From: Pseudomonas hormoni
GTDB lineage: Bacteria > Pseudomonadota > Gammaproteobacteria > Pseudomonadales > Pseudomonadaceae
Assembly (NCBI RefSeq): GCF_018502625.1
Contig: NZ_CP075566.1
Coordinates: forward strand, 4,648,501 to 4,712,500
Length of the DNA: 64,000 nucleotides
Reading direction: 5' to 3'
Positions 9,400 through 18,489 of the stretch are shown here, in pieces. Each line of letters opens with the position of its first letter. Position 1 is the first letter of the stretch. The notes beneath the pieces are model-generated. The model saw only the letters and a list, made by a program, of their open reading frames with translations. It ran no database searches and had not been told where the DNA came from. Made by a program: the position numbers and the translations under genes.

Positions 9400-10845
9400 A
9401 TGCAATTGATCTGGCTGCGCAGCGACTTGCGCCTACATGACAACACCGCCCTCTCGGCCGCCGCTTCCCGGGGACCGAGCGTGGCGGTGTACCTGTTGAG
9501 CCCGGAACAATGGCGCGAGCATGACGACGCGCCGTGCAAAGTGGATTTCTGGCTGCGCAACCTCCGTGAACTGAGCCGCGCACTCGGCGAGTTGAACATC
9601 CCGTTGCTGATCCGCACCGCCGCTCGCTGGGATGAAGCGCCGAAGGTTCTGCTCGATCTGTGCCAGCAGTTGAAGATCGACGCGGTGCACGTCAACGAGG
9701 AGTACGGCATTCACGAAAGCCGGCGTGATGCGGCGGTGGCCGACGCACTGAAAACCCAAGGCATCGACTTTTATAGCTACCTCGATCAGTTGCTGTTCAA
9801 GCCCGGCACCGTGCTGACCAAGACCGGCACGTACTTCCAGGTCTTCAGTCAGTTCCGCAAAGTGTGCTACGACCGCCTGCACAGCTCACTGCCGAGCCTG
9901 GTGAGCGCGCCCATGGCTCAATCGCGGCTGACCGTCGACAGCGATGAAATCCCTTCAAGCGTTGCAGGCTTCGACACGCCGAGCGAGACCTTGCGCGCAC
10001 TCTGGCCCGCCGGTGAAATCGAAGCCCGACGCCGTCTCGACACCTTCGCCGATGCGCAGATCGACTACTACAAAAGTGAGCGCGACTTCCCGGCCAAACC
10101 CGGCACCAGCCAGCTCTCGGCCTACCTCGCGGCCGGCGTCATTTCCCCGCGCCAATGCTTGCACGCCGCCCTGCAAAGCAACCAAGGCGAGTTCGAAAGC
10201 GGCAAAGTCGGCGCCGTCACCTGGATCAACGAATTGCTCTGGCGCGAGTTCTACAAACACATTCTGGTGGGCTACCCACGCGTCTCTCGCCACCGCGCCT
10301 TCCGCCCGGAAACCGAAGCCCTGGCCTGGCGCGACGCCCCCGACGAACTGGCGGCCTGGCAAGAAGCGCGCACCGGCCTGCCGATCATCGACGCGGCGAT
10401 GCGCCAACTGCTCGAAACCGGCTGGATGCACAACCGTTTGCGCATGGTGGTGGCGATGTTCCTCACCAAGAACCTGCTGATCGACTGGCGTGAAGGCGAA
10501 CGTTTTTTCATGCGGCACCTGATCGATGGCGACCTCGCGGCGAACAACGGCGGCTGGCAGTGGAGTTCGTCCACCGGCACCGACTCGGCGCCCTACTTCC
10601 GGATTTTCAACCCGCTCAGCCAATCGGAAAAATTCGACAGCGAAGGCCTGTTCATCAAGCACTGGCTGCCGGAGCTGGCCGGGCTGAACAAGAAAGACCT
10701 GCACAACCCGGCGAACCTTGGCGGTTTGTTCGGGGTGGCAGGTTATCCGTCGCCAATCGTCAATCTAAGTACGAGTCGCGCGCGCGCGTTGGCCGCGTTC
10801 AAAAACCTGCCATCGCGACAAGATGCCGGAGGGAGCTATGAGTGA
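9400..10845 (+). CDS. phrB: Deoxyribodipyrimidine photolyase (class I CPD photolyase)
   Basis: Repairs cyclobutane pyrimidine dimers with blue light, using FADH- and an antenna cofactor. At 481 residues it has the normal length. The N-terminal antenna domain starts LIWLRSDLRLHDN; the FAD-binding helical domain has SQLSAYLAAGVISPRQC, WINELLWREFYKH, GWMHNRLRMVVAMFL and NNGGWQWSSSTGTD, the blocks that hold FAD and the electron-transfer Trp residues. It follows the regulator after 21 bp and overlaps the NTF2-like gene. Induction by light through the upstream operators is expected. Confidence 0.96.
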   Translation: MQLIWLRSDLRLHDNTALSAAASRGPSVAVYLLSPEQWREHDDAPCKVDFWLRNLRELSRALGELNIPLLIRTAARWDEAPKVLLDLCQQLKIDAVHVNEEYGIHESRRDAAVADALKTQGIDFYSYLDQLLFKPGTVLTKTGTYFQVFSQFRKVCYDRLHSSLPSLVSAPMAQSRLTVDSDEIPSSVAGFDTPSETLRALWPAGEIEARRRLDTFADAQIDYYKSERDFPAKPGTSQLSAYLAAGVISPRQCLHAALQSNQGEFESGKVGAVTWINELLWREFYKHILVGYPRVSRHRAFRPETEALAWRDAPDELAAWQEARTGLPIIDAAMRQLLETGWMHNRLRMVVAMFLTKNLLIDWREGERFFMRHLIDGDLAANNGGWQWSSSTGTDSAPYFRIFNPLSQSEKFDSEGLFIKHWLPELAGLNKKDLHNPANLGGLFGVAGYPSPIVNLSTSRARALAAFKNLPSRQDAGGSYE

Positions 10846-11260
10846 TTTTCTGCGGCGCTTCGCCCGGCAGTTTGGCGAACTCAACAAAGACAACCTGCAG
10901 CGCCTGAATGAGCTGTACGCCGCCGACGTGCACTTCACCGATCCGCTGCACGACGTACAGGGCATCGGGCAATTGCACAGCTATTTCAGTGAGCTCTACG
11001 CCAACGTCAGCGAACTGCGTTTCGATTTTCACGGCTTCGACCAGATCGGCGAAGGCGAAGGTTATCTGCGCTGGGTCATGAGCTACCGCCATCCGCGCCT
11101 TGCCGGCGGGGGCTTGATTCGGGTGGATGGCTGCTCGCACCTGCGCTGGCGTGACAAGGTTTATCGCCACCGGGATTACTTCGATGCCGGGGCACTGCTC
11201 TACGAACATGTACCCGTATTGGGCCGGGCAATCGCCTGGCTGAAAAGGAGAATGGGATGA
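10838..11260 (+). CDS. NTF2/SnoaL-like small protein
   Basis: A 140-residue protein with the alpha+beta cone pattern of the NTF2-like superfamily: an N-terminal helix, then YAADVHFTDPLHDVQG, which is the typical strand-turn of SnoaL-type proteins, and a later RWVMSYRHPR strand. I start at the ATG after GGAGGG (MSDFLRRFARQF), overlapping phrB by eight bases. Such proteins can be small isomerases, cyclases or ligand carriers; the partner genes suggest it handles a lipid or lipid peroxidation product, which is inference. The stop overlaps the SDR start by four bases. Confidence 0.8.
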   Translation: MSDFLRRFARQFGELNKDNLQRLNELYAADVHFTDPLHDVQGIGQLHSYFSELYANVSELRFDFHGFDQIGEGEGYLRWVMSYRHPRLAGGGLIRVDGCSHLRWRDKVYRHRDYFDAGALLYEHVPVLGRAIAWLKRRMG

Positions 11261-12039
11261 GCCTTACACCTCCACGACGATATTGGCTGACCGGAGCCAG
11301 CAGCGGCATTGGCGCCGCGCTGGCCGAGGAAATTCTGAAAACCGGTGCCCACCTGGCGGTCAGTTCGCGCTCGCTGGCGCCGCTGAAAGTCTTGTCGCAA
11401 CGCTATCCCGGGCAAGTGCTGGTGGTCGCGGGAGACCTGACCAACAGCCAGACCGTGCGCGAAATCGGCGAGCAAATCGCCCATGACTGGGGCTCGCTGG
11501 ATACGGTGATTCTCAATGCCGGCACCTGCGAATACGTCGACGTTCAGCAGTTCGATTCGTCGCTCGTCGAGCACGTGGTGCGCACCAATCTGCTGGCCAG
11601 CAGTTACTGCATCGAAGCGGCGCTGCCGCTGTTGCGCAAAGGCCTCGCACCGCATCTGGTGGGCGTCGCCAGTTCGGTGACTTACTTGCCGCTGCCACGC
11701 GCCGAGGCGTATGGTGCCTCGAAGGCCGGGCTGCGTTATCTGTTCGAATCGTTGCGCATTGACCTCGCGCCCGAAGGCATCGAAGTCACCGTGGTCAGCC
11801 CGGGGTTTGTCGACACACCGCTGACGGCGAAGAACGATTTCCCGATGCCGCTCAGTTGGCCGGTGGGCAAAGCAGCGCGACACATCTTCACCAAACTGAA
11901 GCATCGGCCACTGGAGATCGCGTTCCCGGCGCTGTTCATGGCGGCGCTCTGGCCGCTGTCGAAAATGCCCAACCGGGTGAAGCTCGCCATCGGCAAACGT
12001 ATGGTGCGCAGCAGTCCGCCGATCAAGGACGTGCCGTGA
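11257..12039 (+). CDS. Short-chain dehydrogenase/reductase
   Basis: A 260-residue classical SDR: cofactor loop TGASSGIGAAL at residues 8-18, NAG motif in VILNAGTCEY, catalytic Ser in VASSVTYLP and the catalytic pair YGASK near residue 150. The C-terminal region has a hydrophobic stretch (PALFMAALWPLSKMP) that may bind the membrane. Together with the following flavoprotein, DUF1365 and methyltransferase genes it probably acts on a fatty acyl or related lipid substrate, but the substrate is unknown. Coupled to both neighbours by four-base overlaps. Confidence 0.85.
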   Translation: MSLTPPRRYWLTGASSGIGAALAEEILKTGAHLAVSSRSLAPLKVLSQRYPGQVLVVAGDLTNSQTVREIGEQIAHDWGSLDTVILNAGTCEYVDVQQFDSSLVEHVVRTNLLASSYCIEAALPLLRKGLAPHLVGVASSVTYLPLPRAEAYGASKAGLRYLFESLRIDLAPEGIEVTVVSPGFVDTPLTAKNDFPMPLSWPVGKAARHIFTKLKHRPLEIAFPALFMAALWPLSKMPNRVKLAIGKRMVRSSPPIKDVP

Positions 12040-13283
12040 ACATCGCCATCATCGGCAGCGGCATCTCGGGCCTGACCAGCGCTTACCTGCTGAATCGCAG
12101 CCACGAGATCACCCTGTTCGAGGCCGGCGACCGGGTCGGCGGTCATACCCACACCGTGGACGTGAAAGTCGATGGCGAGCACCATGCCGTGGACACCGGG
12201 TTCATTGTGTTCAACGACTGGACCTACCCGAATTTCATTCGCCTGCTGGGCCAGATCGGCGTCGGTTTCAAAGCGACAGAGATGAGTTTCTCGGTCACCG
12301 ACCCGGACAGTGGCCTCGAGTACAACGGCAACAACCTCAACAGCCTGTTCGCCCAGCGCCGCAATCTGCTGTCGCCGGGGTTCTGGGGCATGCTGCGGGA
12401 CATTCTGCGTTTCAACAAACGCGCTCAGTCCGACCTGTCCGAAGGCCGGATCGCGGCGCACACCACGCTCGATGAATACCTCAATGCCGGTGGTTACGGC
12501 GAGCGGTTCATCCTGCATTACATCGTGCCGATGGGCGCGGCGATCTGGTCGATGCCGATGGCCGAGATGCTGAATTTTCCGCTGCAATTCTTTGTGCGGT
12601 TTTTCAACAATCACGGTTTGCTGTCGGTCAACAATCGCCCGCAATGGCGGGTGATCGAGGGCGGTTCGAGTGCTTACATCGCACCGTTGACTGCAACCTT
12701 TAACCAGAAGATCCGCCTCAACTGTCCGGTGATACGCGTCGAGCGCGATGCCGATGGCGTTGTGATCCACAGCAGCGCCGGCAGCGAACACTTCGACAAA
12801 GTGGTGTTCGCCTGCCACAGCGATCAGGCACTGAAACTGCTGGCCACACCGAGCGATGCCGAACGGTCGATCCTCGGCGCCCTGCCCTACGCCGACAACG
12901 AAGTGGTGCTGCACACCGACACACGCCTGCTGCCGTCGCGCGCACTCGCCTGGGCCAGCTGGAATTACCGCCTCGGCGGCGCCGGCCATACGCTGGCCGC
13001 CGTGACCTACGACATGAATATCCTGCAAGGCATCCAGAGCGACACCACGTTCTGCGTCAGCCTCAACCAGAGCGCCGGCATCAGCCCGTCCATGGTGCTC
13101 GGCCGATTCACCTACGCCCATCCGCAATACAGCCTGGCGGCAGTGGCCGCGCAGGCGCGCTGGGAAGAATTGAACGGCGCGCAACACAGCTTTTATTGCG
13201 GCGCCTACTGGGCCAACGGTTTCCATGAAGATGGCGTGGTCAGCGCGTTGCGCGTGGCCCGCTCGTTCGGGGAAGTGCTGTGA
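12036..13283 (+). CDS. FAD-dependent oxidoreductase, amine-oxidase/desaturase-like
   Basis: A 415-residue flavoprotein. It begins at GTG overlapping the SDR stop, placing the Rossmann motif IAIIGSGISGLTSAYLL at the very N-terminus, followed by LFEAGDRVGGHTHT, the pattern shared by phytoene-desaturase-like and amine-oxidase flavoproteins. AVDTGFIVFNDWTYPNF is typical of the subgroup found beside DUF1365 and Cfa-like genes in many proteobacteria. The open frame upstream of the GTG is antisense-type extension through the SDR gene and is rejected. In furan fatty acid synthesis an oxidoreductase/desaturase step is needed; this is the best candidate in the operon, but direct assignment would be inference. 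Confidence 0.85.
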   Translation: MNIAIIGSGISGLTSAYLLNRSHEITLFEAGDRVGGHTHTVDVKVDGEHHAVDTGFIVFNDWTYPNFIRLLGQIGVGFKATEMSFSVTDPDSGLEYNGNNLNSLFAQRRNLLSPGFWGMLRDILRFNKRAQSDLSEGRIAAHTTLDEYLNAGGYGERFILHYIVPMGAAIWSMPMAEMLNFPLQFFVRFFNNHGLLSVNNRPQWRVIEGGSSAYIAPLTATFNQKIRLNCPVIRVERDADGVVIHSSAGSEHFDKVVFACHSDQALKLLATPSDAERSILGALPYADNEVVLHTDTRLLPSRALAWASWNYRLGGAGHTLAAVTYDMNILQGIQSDTTFCVSLNQSAGISPSMVLGRFTYAHPQYSLAAVAAQARWEELNGAQHSFYCGAYWANGFHEDGVVSALRVARSFGEVL

Positions 13284-14095
13284 ACAGCGCCCTCTACAGC
13301 GGCTGGATCGCCCATCGGCGGTTTGCCCCAAGGCGCCATGAATTCCGCTACCGGATCGGCCTGCTGTACCTCGATCTCGACGAACAGGACGCGGTACTCG
13401 GGCTATCGCCACTCTCGGGCAATCGCCGTTTCTCGCCGTTTTCGTTTCGCGAAAGCGACTACCTCAAAGCCTTCACCGGCAACGGCATGCGCCTGATCGA
13501 CGCGGTGCGCGAGCAGGTTCGCCAGGCCATTGGTCATGCACCACAAGGCTCGGTCTGCCTGCTGACCCAGCCTCGCAGTTGGGGCCTGGCGTTCAACCCG
13601 GTGAGTTTTTTCTATTGTTACGAAGCCGACGGTCAACTGGCGGCGATTCTTGCCGAAGTCACCAATACCCCGTGGCGCGAGCGTTATCACTACGTGTTGC
13701 CGGCCAGGACGCCGGAGGACCTGCGCGACTTCCATCAGCATTTCGCCGTGGCCAAGGCGTTTCATGTGTCGCCGTTTCTCCCCCGCGATCTCGAACACCG
13801 CATGAGCTTCAGCCCGGTCGCGAAAAAGCTTGGCGTGCACATGGCCGACTGGCAGGGCGAACTGAAGCTGTTCGACGCCACGCTCAACCTGAAACGCGAG
13901 GCCCTGAGTCGCGCCAGCCTGCACCGTTACTTGCGGCGCTTTCCGTGGATGACCGCGAAAACCTGTCTGGCGATTTATTGGCAAGCCCTGCGCCTGCTGC
14001 TCAAACGCGCGCCGATATTTGCTCATCAAGCTGCCGATGGCAGCTTTCAAACCGCCACCGTTCCGCCCAAGGATCGCCACCATGAAATCCTCTAG
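13280..14095 (+). CDS. DUF1365 family protein
   Basis: A 271-residue protein starting at GTG in a four-base overlap with the flavoprotein stop. It opens with SALYSGWIAHRRFAPRRHEFRY, and contains LTQPRSWGLAFNPVSFFYCY, the Asn-Pro-Val-Ser-Phe-Tyr core of the DUF1365 family. The family has no known activity but is almost always adjacent to the FAD oxidoreductase and Cfa-like methyltransferase, which indicates a shared lipid pathway. Its last 14 bases overlap the methyltransferase gene. Confidence 0.85.
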   Translation: MNSALYSGWIAHRRFAPRRHEFRYRIGLLYLDLDEQDAVLGLSPLSGNRRFSPFSFRESDYLKAFTGNGMRLIDAVREQVRQAIGHAPQGSVCLLTQPRSWGLAFNPVSFFYCYEADGQLAAILAEVTNTPWRERYHYVLPARTPEDLRDFHQHFAVAKAFHVSPFLPRDLEHRMSFSPVAKKLGVHMADWQGELKLFDATLNLKREALSRASLHRYLRRFPWMTAKTCLAIYWQALRLLLKRAPIFAHQAADGSFQTATVPPKDRHHEIL

Positions 14096-15353
14096 TGTCT
14101 CGGCCAAAGCCACGCTGTTCAGCACCAACGGTCTGACCGGGACGTTGCTGCGTCGCGGTGTGCTGCGGCAACTGGCGCACCTCAAGCACGGGCAACTGGT
14201 GGTCGTCGAGGACGGCGAGCGGCATGTCTTCGGCACCGCTGGCAGTCATTTGCTGGGGGAGATTCACATCCTCGACGCTGCGGCGTGGGGACTGGTGGCG
14301 AGCAACGGTTCGATCGGCGCAGGTGAGGCGTTTATCCACGGTTACTGGAGTTCGCCGGACCTGACGGCGGTGGTTCGCGTGTTCGTCAGTAACCTTGAAG
14401 TGCTGGATGCGCTGGAAGGCGGCCTGGCGAAACTCGGTCGGCCGTTCGTTCAAGGGTTGCACTGGCTCAACCGCAACACACGCAAGGGTTCGCAAAAAAA
14501 CATCGCCGCGCACTACGACCTCGGCAACGATCTGTTCGAACAGTTTCTCGACCCGACCATGATGTATTCGGCAGCACAATTCCTGAGTCCCGAGGACAGC
14601 CTGGAACAGGCGCAGTTGAACAAACTGGAACGGATCTGCCAGAAGCTCGACCTCAAACCCAGCGATCACCTGCTGGAAATCGGCACCGGGTGGGGCAGCA
14701 TGGCGCTGTACGCGGCGCAGCATTATGGCTGCAAAGTCACCACCACCACGCTGTCCAAAGAGCAGTACGCCTTTACCGCGCAACGGATCGACGCCTTGGG
14801 TCTGCAAGACCAGGTCACGTTGTTGCTCAAGGATTACCGCGACCTCACCGGGCAGTACGACAAACTGGTGTCGATCGAGATGATCGAAGCCGTGGGCCAT
14901 CGCTTTCTGCCGACCTACTTCAAGCAGTGTGCGCACTTGCTCAAGAGCAATGGCTTGATGCTGTTGCAGGCGATCACCATCCGCGAGCAGCGCTACGAGC
15001 AGGCCAAGGGCAGCGTCGATTTCATTCAGCGCTACATCTTCCCCGGCGGCGCCCTGCCCTGCGTGCAGAAAATGCTCGAGATCGTCAGCCGCGACACCGA
15101 CATGAACTTGCTGCACATGGAGGATTTCGGCCTGCACTACGCGCGAACCTTGCGCCTGTGGCATGAGAACTTTCGCCGTGCCCAAGGTCGCTTGAGCGAA
15201 TTGGGCTACGACGATTATTTCCTCCGGCTGTGGGAGTTTTACCTGTGCTACTGCGAAGGTGGCTTCCTGGAGCGCACCATCGGCACGGCGCAGTTGCTGC
15301 TGGCCAAACCGTCGGCAATGACCGCGCCTCTGCTCGGCCGCTTCGATGCTTGA
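14082..15353 (+). CDS. ufaM: Cfa-like phospholipid fatty acid methyltransferase, probably UfaM type
   Basis: A 423-residue SAM-dependent methyltransferase; the SAM motif is LEIGTGWGSMALYAAQ near residue 200. Compared with E. coli Cfa from memory, the catalytic Glu (SIEMIEAVG) and the Tyr of RYIFPGG are kept, but the Cys of the E. coli YSCAYW motif is Ala here (MMYSAAQF) and the bicarbonate-site His of FLLHTIG is replaced by Gln (MLLQAIT). Loss of these bicarbonate ligands argues against plain cyclopropanation and for the methyl-transfer step of furan fatty acid synthesis. An N-terminal domain (residues 1-130) typical of Cfa precedes the catalytic fold. I start at the ATG with GGATCG just upstream, overlapping DUF1365. 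Confidence 0.85.
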   Translation: MKSSSVSAKATLFSTNGLTGTLLRRGVLRQLAHLKHGQLVVVEDGERHVFGTAGSHLLGEIHILDAAAWGLVASNGSIGAGEAFIHGYWSSPDLTAVVRVFVSNLEVLDALEGGLAKLGRPFVQGLHWLNRNTRKGSQKNIAAHYDLGNDLFEQFLDPTMMYSAAQFLSPEDSLEQAQLNKLERICQKLDLKPSDHLLEIGTGWGSMALYAAQHYGCKVTTTTLSKEQYAFTAQRIDALGLQDQVTLLLKDYRDLTGQYDKLVSIEMIEAVGHRFLPTYFKQCAHLLKSNGLMLLQAITIREQRYEQAKGSVDFIQRYIFPGGALPCVQKMLEIVSRDTDMNLLHMEDFGLHYARTLRLWHENFRRAQGRLSELGYDDYFLRLWEFYLCYCEGGFLERTIGTAQLLLAKPSAMTAPLLGRFDA

Positions 15354-15852
15354 ACGCCTGGCCAACGCTGCGCTGTTCCAGCTCGGCTGGCTTGCCTGCG
15401 TGATCGGCGGCAACAGTTTGTGGTTGTTGGTGGCGCTGGGCGCTTTGGTGATTCATCTGCTGTGGATAAGTCGTTGGGCGGACGAAGGCCGGCTGATTCT
15501 CAGCGTGGTGGTGCTGGGCACGACCGTCGACAGTTCATTGCACTGGCTGGGGGTGTTCGAGTTCAACGATGTCGTGCCGCTGATTCCTCTATGGCTGATG
15601 CTGTTATGGGCGCTGCTGGCAACGACATTGCGCCATTGCCTGCAATGGACCGCAACGCCCTGGTGGCTGGGCAGCCTGCTGGGCGCCGTGGGTGGACCGT
15701 TGTCGTATTACGCGGGAGGACAACTGGCCGGGGTGCAATTCCCTTACGGCCAGGCACCGACCCTGATCGGCATCGGATTACTCTGGGCGCTGCTGCTTCC
15801 TACGTTGCATTTCATGGCCCAGCGGTTGGCGGCGTCCGACACCTACGGTTGA
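15346..15852 (+). CDS. DUF2878 family integral membrane protein
   Basis: A 168-residue protein with about five or six hydrophobic helices, starting in an eight-base overlap with the methyltransferase stop. The segments WLACVIGGNSLWLLVALGALVIHLL and SSLHWLGVFEF fit the DUF2878 family, which is found at the end of the same lipid-modification clusters in other proteobacteria. It has no known activity; as an inner-membrane protein it may anchor the pathway or move the product. Last gene of the tightly coupled operon. Confidence 0.8.
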   Translation: MLERLANAALFQLGWLACVIGGNSLWLLVALGALVIHLLWISRWADEGRLILSVVVLGTTVDSSLHWLGVFEFNDVVPLIPLWLMLLWALLATTLRHCLQWTATPWWLGSLLGAVGGPLSYYAGGQLAGVQFPYGQAPTLIGIGLLWALLLPTLHFMAQRLAASDTYG

Positions 15853-15905
15853 GCGTCCGTCAGGCCTTTCACACAGCGCCGGCCGACTGACTTACACTGC
15901 GCGCC

Positions 15906-16211
15906 ATGAAGACCATACCCCACACACAAATCGCCGAGCCGGCGGTCACCTGCTCGACCTGCGCAGCCTGCTGCTGCCAGCTCGAAGTCATGCTGATCAC
16001 CGACACGGGTGTGCCCGAACGATTTATCGATACCGATGATTGGGGTGGGGAAGTCATGCTGCGTCTGGACGACGGCTGGTGTGCCGCGCTGGATCGCAAC
16101 AGCATGATGTGCACGATCTACGAGAAACGCCCGCTGATTTGCCGGGAATTCGAGATGGGCGCACCGGAGTGCATCGAAGAACGCCAGGGGATTACCACGG
16201 CGTATCGTTAG
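15906..16211 (+). CDS. YkgJ family cysteine-cluster protein
   Basis: A 101-residue protein with a dense N-terminal Cys cluster, CSTCAACCCQLE, and further Cys in GWCAAL, MMCTIYEKRPLICREFE and PECIEE. This spacing is that of the YkgJ/UPF0153 family, thought to bind zinc or an iron-sulfur cluster. It lies 53 bp after the DUF2878 gene, so it may be read through from the operon or have its own promoter. The biochemical role is unknown. Confidence 0.85.
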   Translation: MKTIPHTQIAEPAVTCSTCAACCCQLEVMLITDTGVPERFIDTDDWGGEVMLRLDDGWCAALDRNSMMCTIYEKRPLICREFEMGAPECIEERQGITTAYR

Positions 16212-16239
16212 TTTAGAGATGTGTTGTCTGGTCTGACGC

Positions 16240-16307
16240 CTTCGCGGGCAAACCTCGCTCCTACAGGTAGAACGGTGCACCTGTAGGAACGAGGTTTGCC
16301 CGCGAAG
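16240..16307. repeat. REP palindrome, GCGGGCAAGCCTCGCTCCTACA family
   Basis: Inverted arms CTTCGCGGGCAAACCTCGCT and, after a short loop, the reverse complement ending TTTGCCCGCGAAG. It lies between the convergent ykgJ-like and pagL-like genes, where it may serve as a transcription end. The same family recurs at 28947-29024. Confidence 0.85.
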
Positions 16308-16316
16308 CTTTTGACG

Positions 16317-16835
16317 TTACAACGGCATCGTGTAGTGCAGCGCGTAACTTTCTACACCATTGTTCGGACTGCTGAGCCCCGCATTGGAATAGTGCGTCGC
16401 GCGAATCCCGACTTCATGCCCGCCCGCAAAACGCAGGCCGAAGCCGAACCGGTCTTCGAACTGAAAGGCACTGCCAAGTTGATTGTTTTCGACTTCGGTA
16501 TTGGCGAACAACGCCACGCCCACCCCGAGTTCTACATAGGGTTTGACGTTCTGACCGGCAAACTCATAAACAAACACCGGCGAGAACGACAGGCTGTGGT
16601 TGCTGGAGGCCTCGTCGCCGTCCCAGTAGGTGTAGGCGCCACTCCAGTAACCGGTCAGGCGACCGACATCACTCTGCAGCCAGCTCTTGTCCCAATCGAA
16701 TTGCATGCCCAGTCGATAGGTCATGGTCGACTCGCTGGTCTGGCCGACCGCGAACTCCACGCCTGCCGCCTGTGCGGTAAAACTATGCCCCATCAGTGCG
16801 GCCGCAATCGCGGCCAAGCAGAATAGTCGCTTCAT
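16317..16835 (-). CDS. pagL: PagL-like lipid A 3-O-deacylase (outer membrane)
   Basis: A 172-residue outer-membrane beta-barrel with a signal peptide ending near SFTAQA. Lipid A 3-O-deacylase removes the 3-hydroxyacyl chain of lipid A and softens host recognition. The catalytic region is near the C-terminus: GIRATHYSNAGLSSPNNGVES contains the His-x-Ser-Asn-Ala-Gly motif (His/Ser dyad) and the downstream Glu expected for PagL. It ends in an aromatic/hydrophobic strand as barrels do. I start at the second ATG (MKRLFCL) because AAGG is about nine bases upstream of it. Confidence 0.85.
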   Translation of the reverse strand: MKRLFCLAAIAAALMGHSFTAQAAGVEFAVGQTSESTMTYRLGMQFDWDKSWLQSDVGRLTGYWSGAYTYWDGDEASSNHSLSFSPVFVYEFAGQNVKPYVELGVGVALFANTEVENNQLGSAFQFEDRFGFGLRFAGGHEVGIRATHYSNAGLSSPNNGVESYALHYTMPL

Positions 16836-16949
16836 TAGAAACATCCTTTTCCGAACGATTTCGTAAGGTTTTTTTTGTTGCTTACCGCTATAGAAGTCGA
16901 CGATTAATCAGAAGTTCACCCCAACTATTCGTTTGCCCCAGGATTTTGT

Positions 16950-17741
16950 TTACCCTTTGAAGCTTTGCACAACGCCAGCGGTATTCCACAAGATCGGCAA
17001 GATATTTCTGAAATGCTCCGGATCGGCACTCGTCCAGAATTGCGCAGTACGTGCAGGCCCCTCGGCGAGCAATTCACGCTCGGCCAACAAGCGCTGAAGT
17101 TGTCGCGCTACAGCAGCGCCGGTATCAATCAAGCTGATGTCTTCAGGGATCATCTGCTTAAGCAACGGCTTTAGGAAGGGATAATGCGTGCAGCCAAGAA
17201 TTATCGTGTCGCAGCCGGCGGCGAGCAGCGGCCCGACATACCTGGCAAGCAACTCACGCAGGGCGGGACTGCGCAGATCGCCGTTTTCAATCAACTCCAC
17301 CAGCCCCGGGCACGGCTGAGTGATCACCCGTACATCAGTGGCGAAGCGGTCGAGTAGCGCGGCGAATTTGGCACTCTGCAAGGTGCCGGTGGTGGCGAGT
17401 ACGCCGACCACGCCACTGCGGGTGGCGGCAGCGGCGGGTTTGACGGCGGGTTCCATGCCGACGATAGGCCACTCAGGGTAATCGCGTCGCAAGTCCGCAA
17501 CACCGGCGACAGTCGCCGTGTTGCAGGCCAGCACCAGGGCCTTGGCGCCCTGCTGCTGAAAGAAATCGGCCATCACGCTGCAACGCTGCTGGATGAATTC
17601 CGGCGTTTTCTCTCCGTAGGGAATATTTCCGCAATCGGCGAGGTACAGCAGCGTTTCGTTGGGCAGCAATCGCTGGATCTCAGCCAGCACCGAGAGCCCG
17701 CCGACACCGGAGTCGAACACGCCAATCGGCGCTTCACGCAT
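16950..17741 (-). CDS. murI: Glutamate racemase
   Basis: Makes D-glutamate for peptidoglycan. The 263-residue protein starts [15 protein letters not shown], and holds both catalytic Cys: [10 protein letters not shown] and [10 protein letters not shown]. The frame is open 25 codons further upstream but only this ATG gives the family N-terminus. It overlaps the moeB stop by eight bases and is the last gene of the hemA-prfA-prmC-moeB-murI operon. Confidence 0.95.
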   Translation of the reverse strand: MREAPIGVFDSGVGGLSVLAEIQRLLPNETLLYLADCGNIPYGEKTPEFIQQRCSVMADFFQQQGAKALVLACNTATVAGVADLRRDYPEWPIVGMEPAVKPAAAATRSGVVGVLATTGTLQSAKFAALLDRFATDVRVITQPCPGLVELIENGDLRSPALRELLARYVGPLLAAGCDTIILGCTHYPFLKPLLKQMIPEDISLIDTGAAVARQLQRLLAERELLAEGPARTAQFWTSADPEHFRNILPILWNTAGVVQSFKG

Positions 17742-18489
17742 GTTTCGGCCCACAGACGCTGCAGCCCGGATCACGCTTGACCCGCAGCTCGCGAAAACGC
17801 GAACCCAAGGCATCAATCAACAACAACCGTCCCACCAGAGGCTCGCCGAAACCCACCAGCAGCTTCATCGCTTCCAGCGCCTGGAGGCTACCGACCAACC
17901 CAACCAACGGACCGACGACGCCCGCTTCACTGCACGTCAGTTCGGCTTCGCTGCCGTGCCCATATAAGCAGTGGTAGCACGGACTTTCCGGGCGACGCGG
18001 GTCGAACACCGACAATTGCCCTTCGAGGCGAATCGCCGCGCCGCTGACCAAAGGCTTGCCCGCGGCCACGCACGCGGCGTTGACCGCTTCGCGGGTGGAA
18101 AAATTGTCGGAGCAGTCCAGCACCAGATCCACGGTGGCAACCGCTGCCGCCAAAGAATCTTCGTCCAGCGCAGTGCGATGGGCGACTAACGTGATCTCGG
18201 GGTTGATTGCGCTCAGGCGGCGGATCGCTGAATCGACCTTGGTCAGGCCGACGCTGTCGGTGTCGTGAACGATCTGGCGTTGCAGGTTGGTCAGGTCGAC
18301 GGTGTCGAAGTCCGCCAGATGCAACTCACCAACGCCAGCCGCGGCGAGGTAAAGCGCAACCGGTGAACCGAGACCGCCAAGACCGACGATCAACACGCGG
18401 CTTTCTTTCAGTCGCAATTGACCGTCGATGTCGACGTGCTGCAACAGAATCTGCCGACTGTAGCGCAACAATTCCTGATCATTCAGCAC
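17734..18489 (-). CDS. moeB: Molybdopterin-synthase adenylyltransferase
   Basis: Adenylates the C-terminus of MoaD in molybdenum cofactor synthesis. The 251-residue product has the E1-like ATP site [20 protein letters not shown], the conserved NLQRQIVH segment, and four zinc Cys in CYHCLYG and CSVCG. The rhodanese domain of MOCS3-type proteins is absent, so it is the short MoeB form; HesA/ThiF-like activity is an alternative. Overlaps prmC and murI. Confidence 0.92.
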   Translation of the reverse strand: MLNDQELLRYSRQILLQHVDIDGQLRLKESRVLIVGLGGLGSPVALYLAAAGVGELHLADFDTVDLTNLQRQIVHDTDSVGLTKVDSAIRRLSAINPEITLVAHRTALDEDSLAAAVATVDLVLDCSDNFSTREAVNAACVAAGKPLVSGAAIRLEGQLSVFDPRRPESPCYHCLYGHGSEAELTCSEAGVVGPLVGLVGSLQALEAMKLLVGFGEPLVGRLLLIDALGSRFRELRVKRDPGCSVCGPKHA

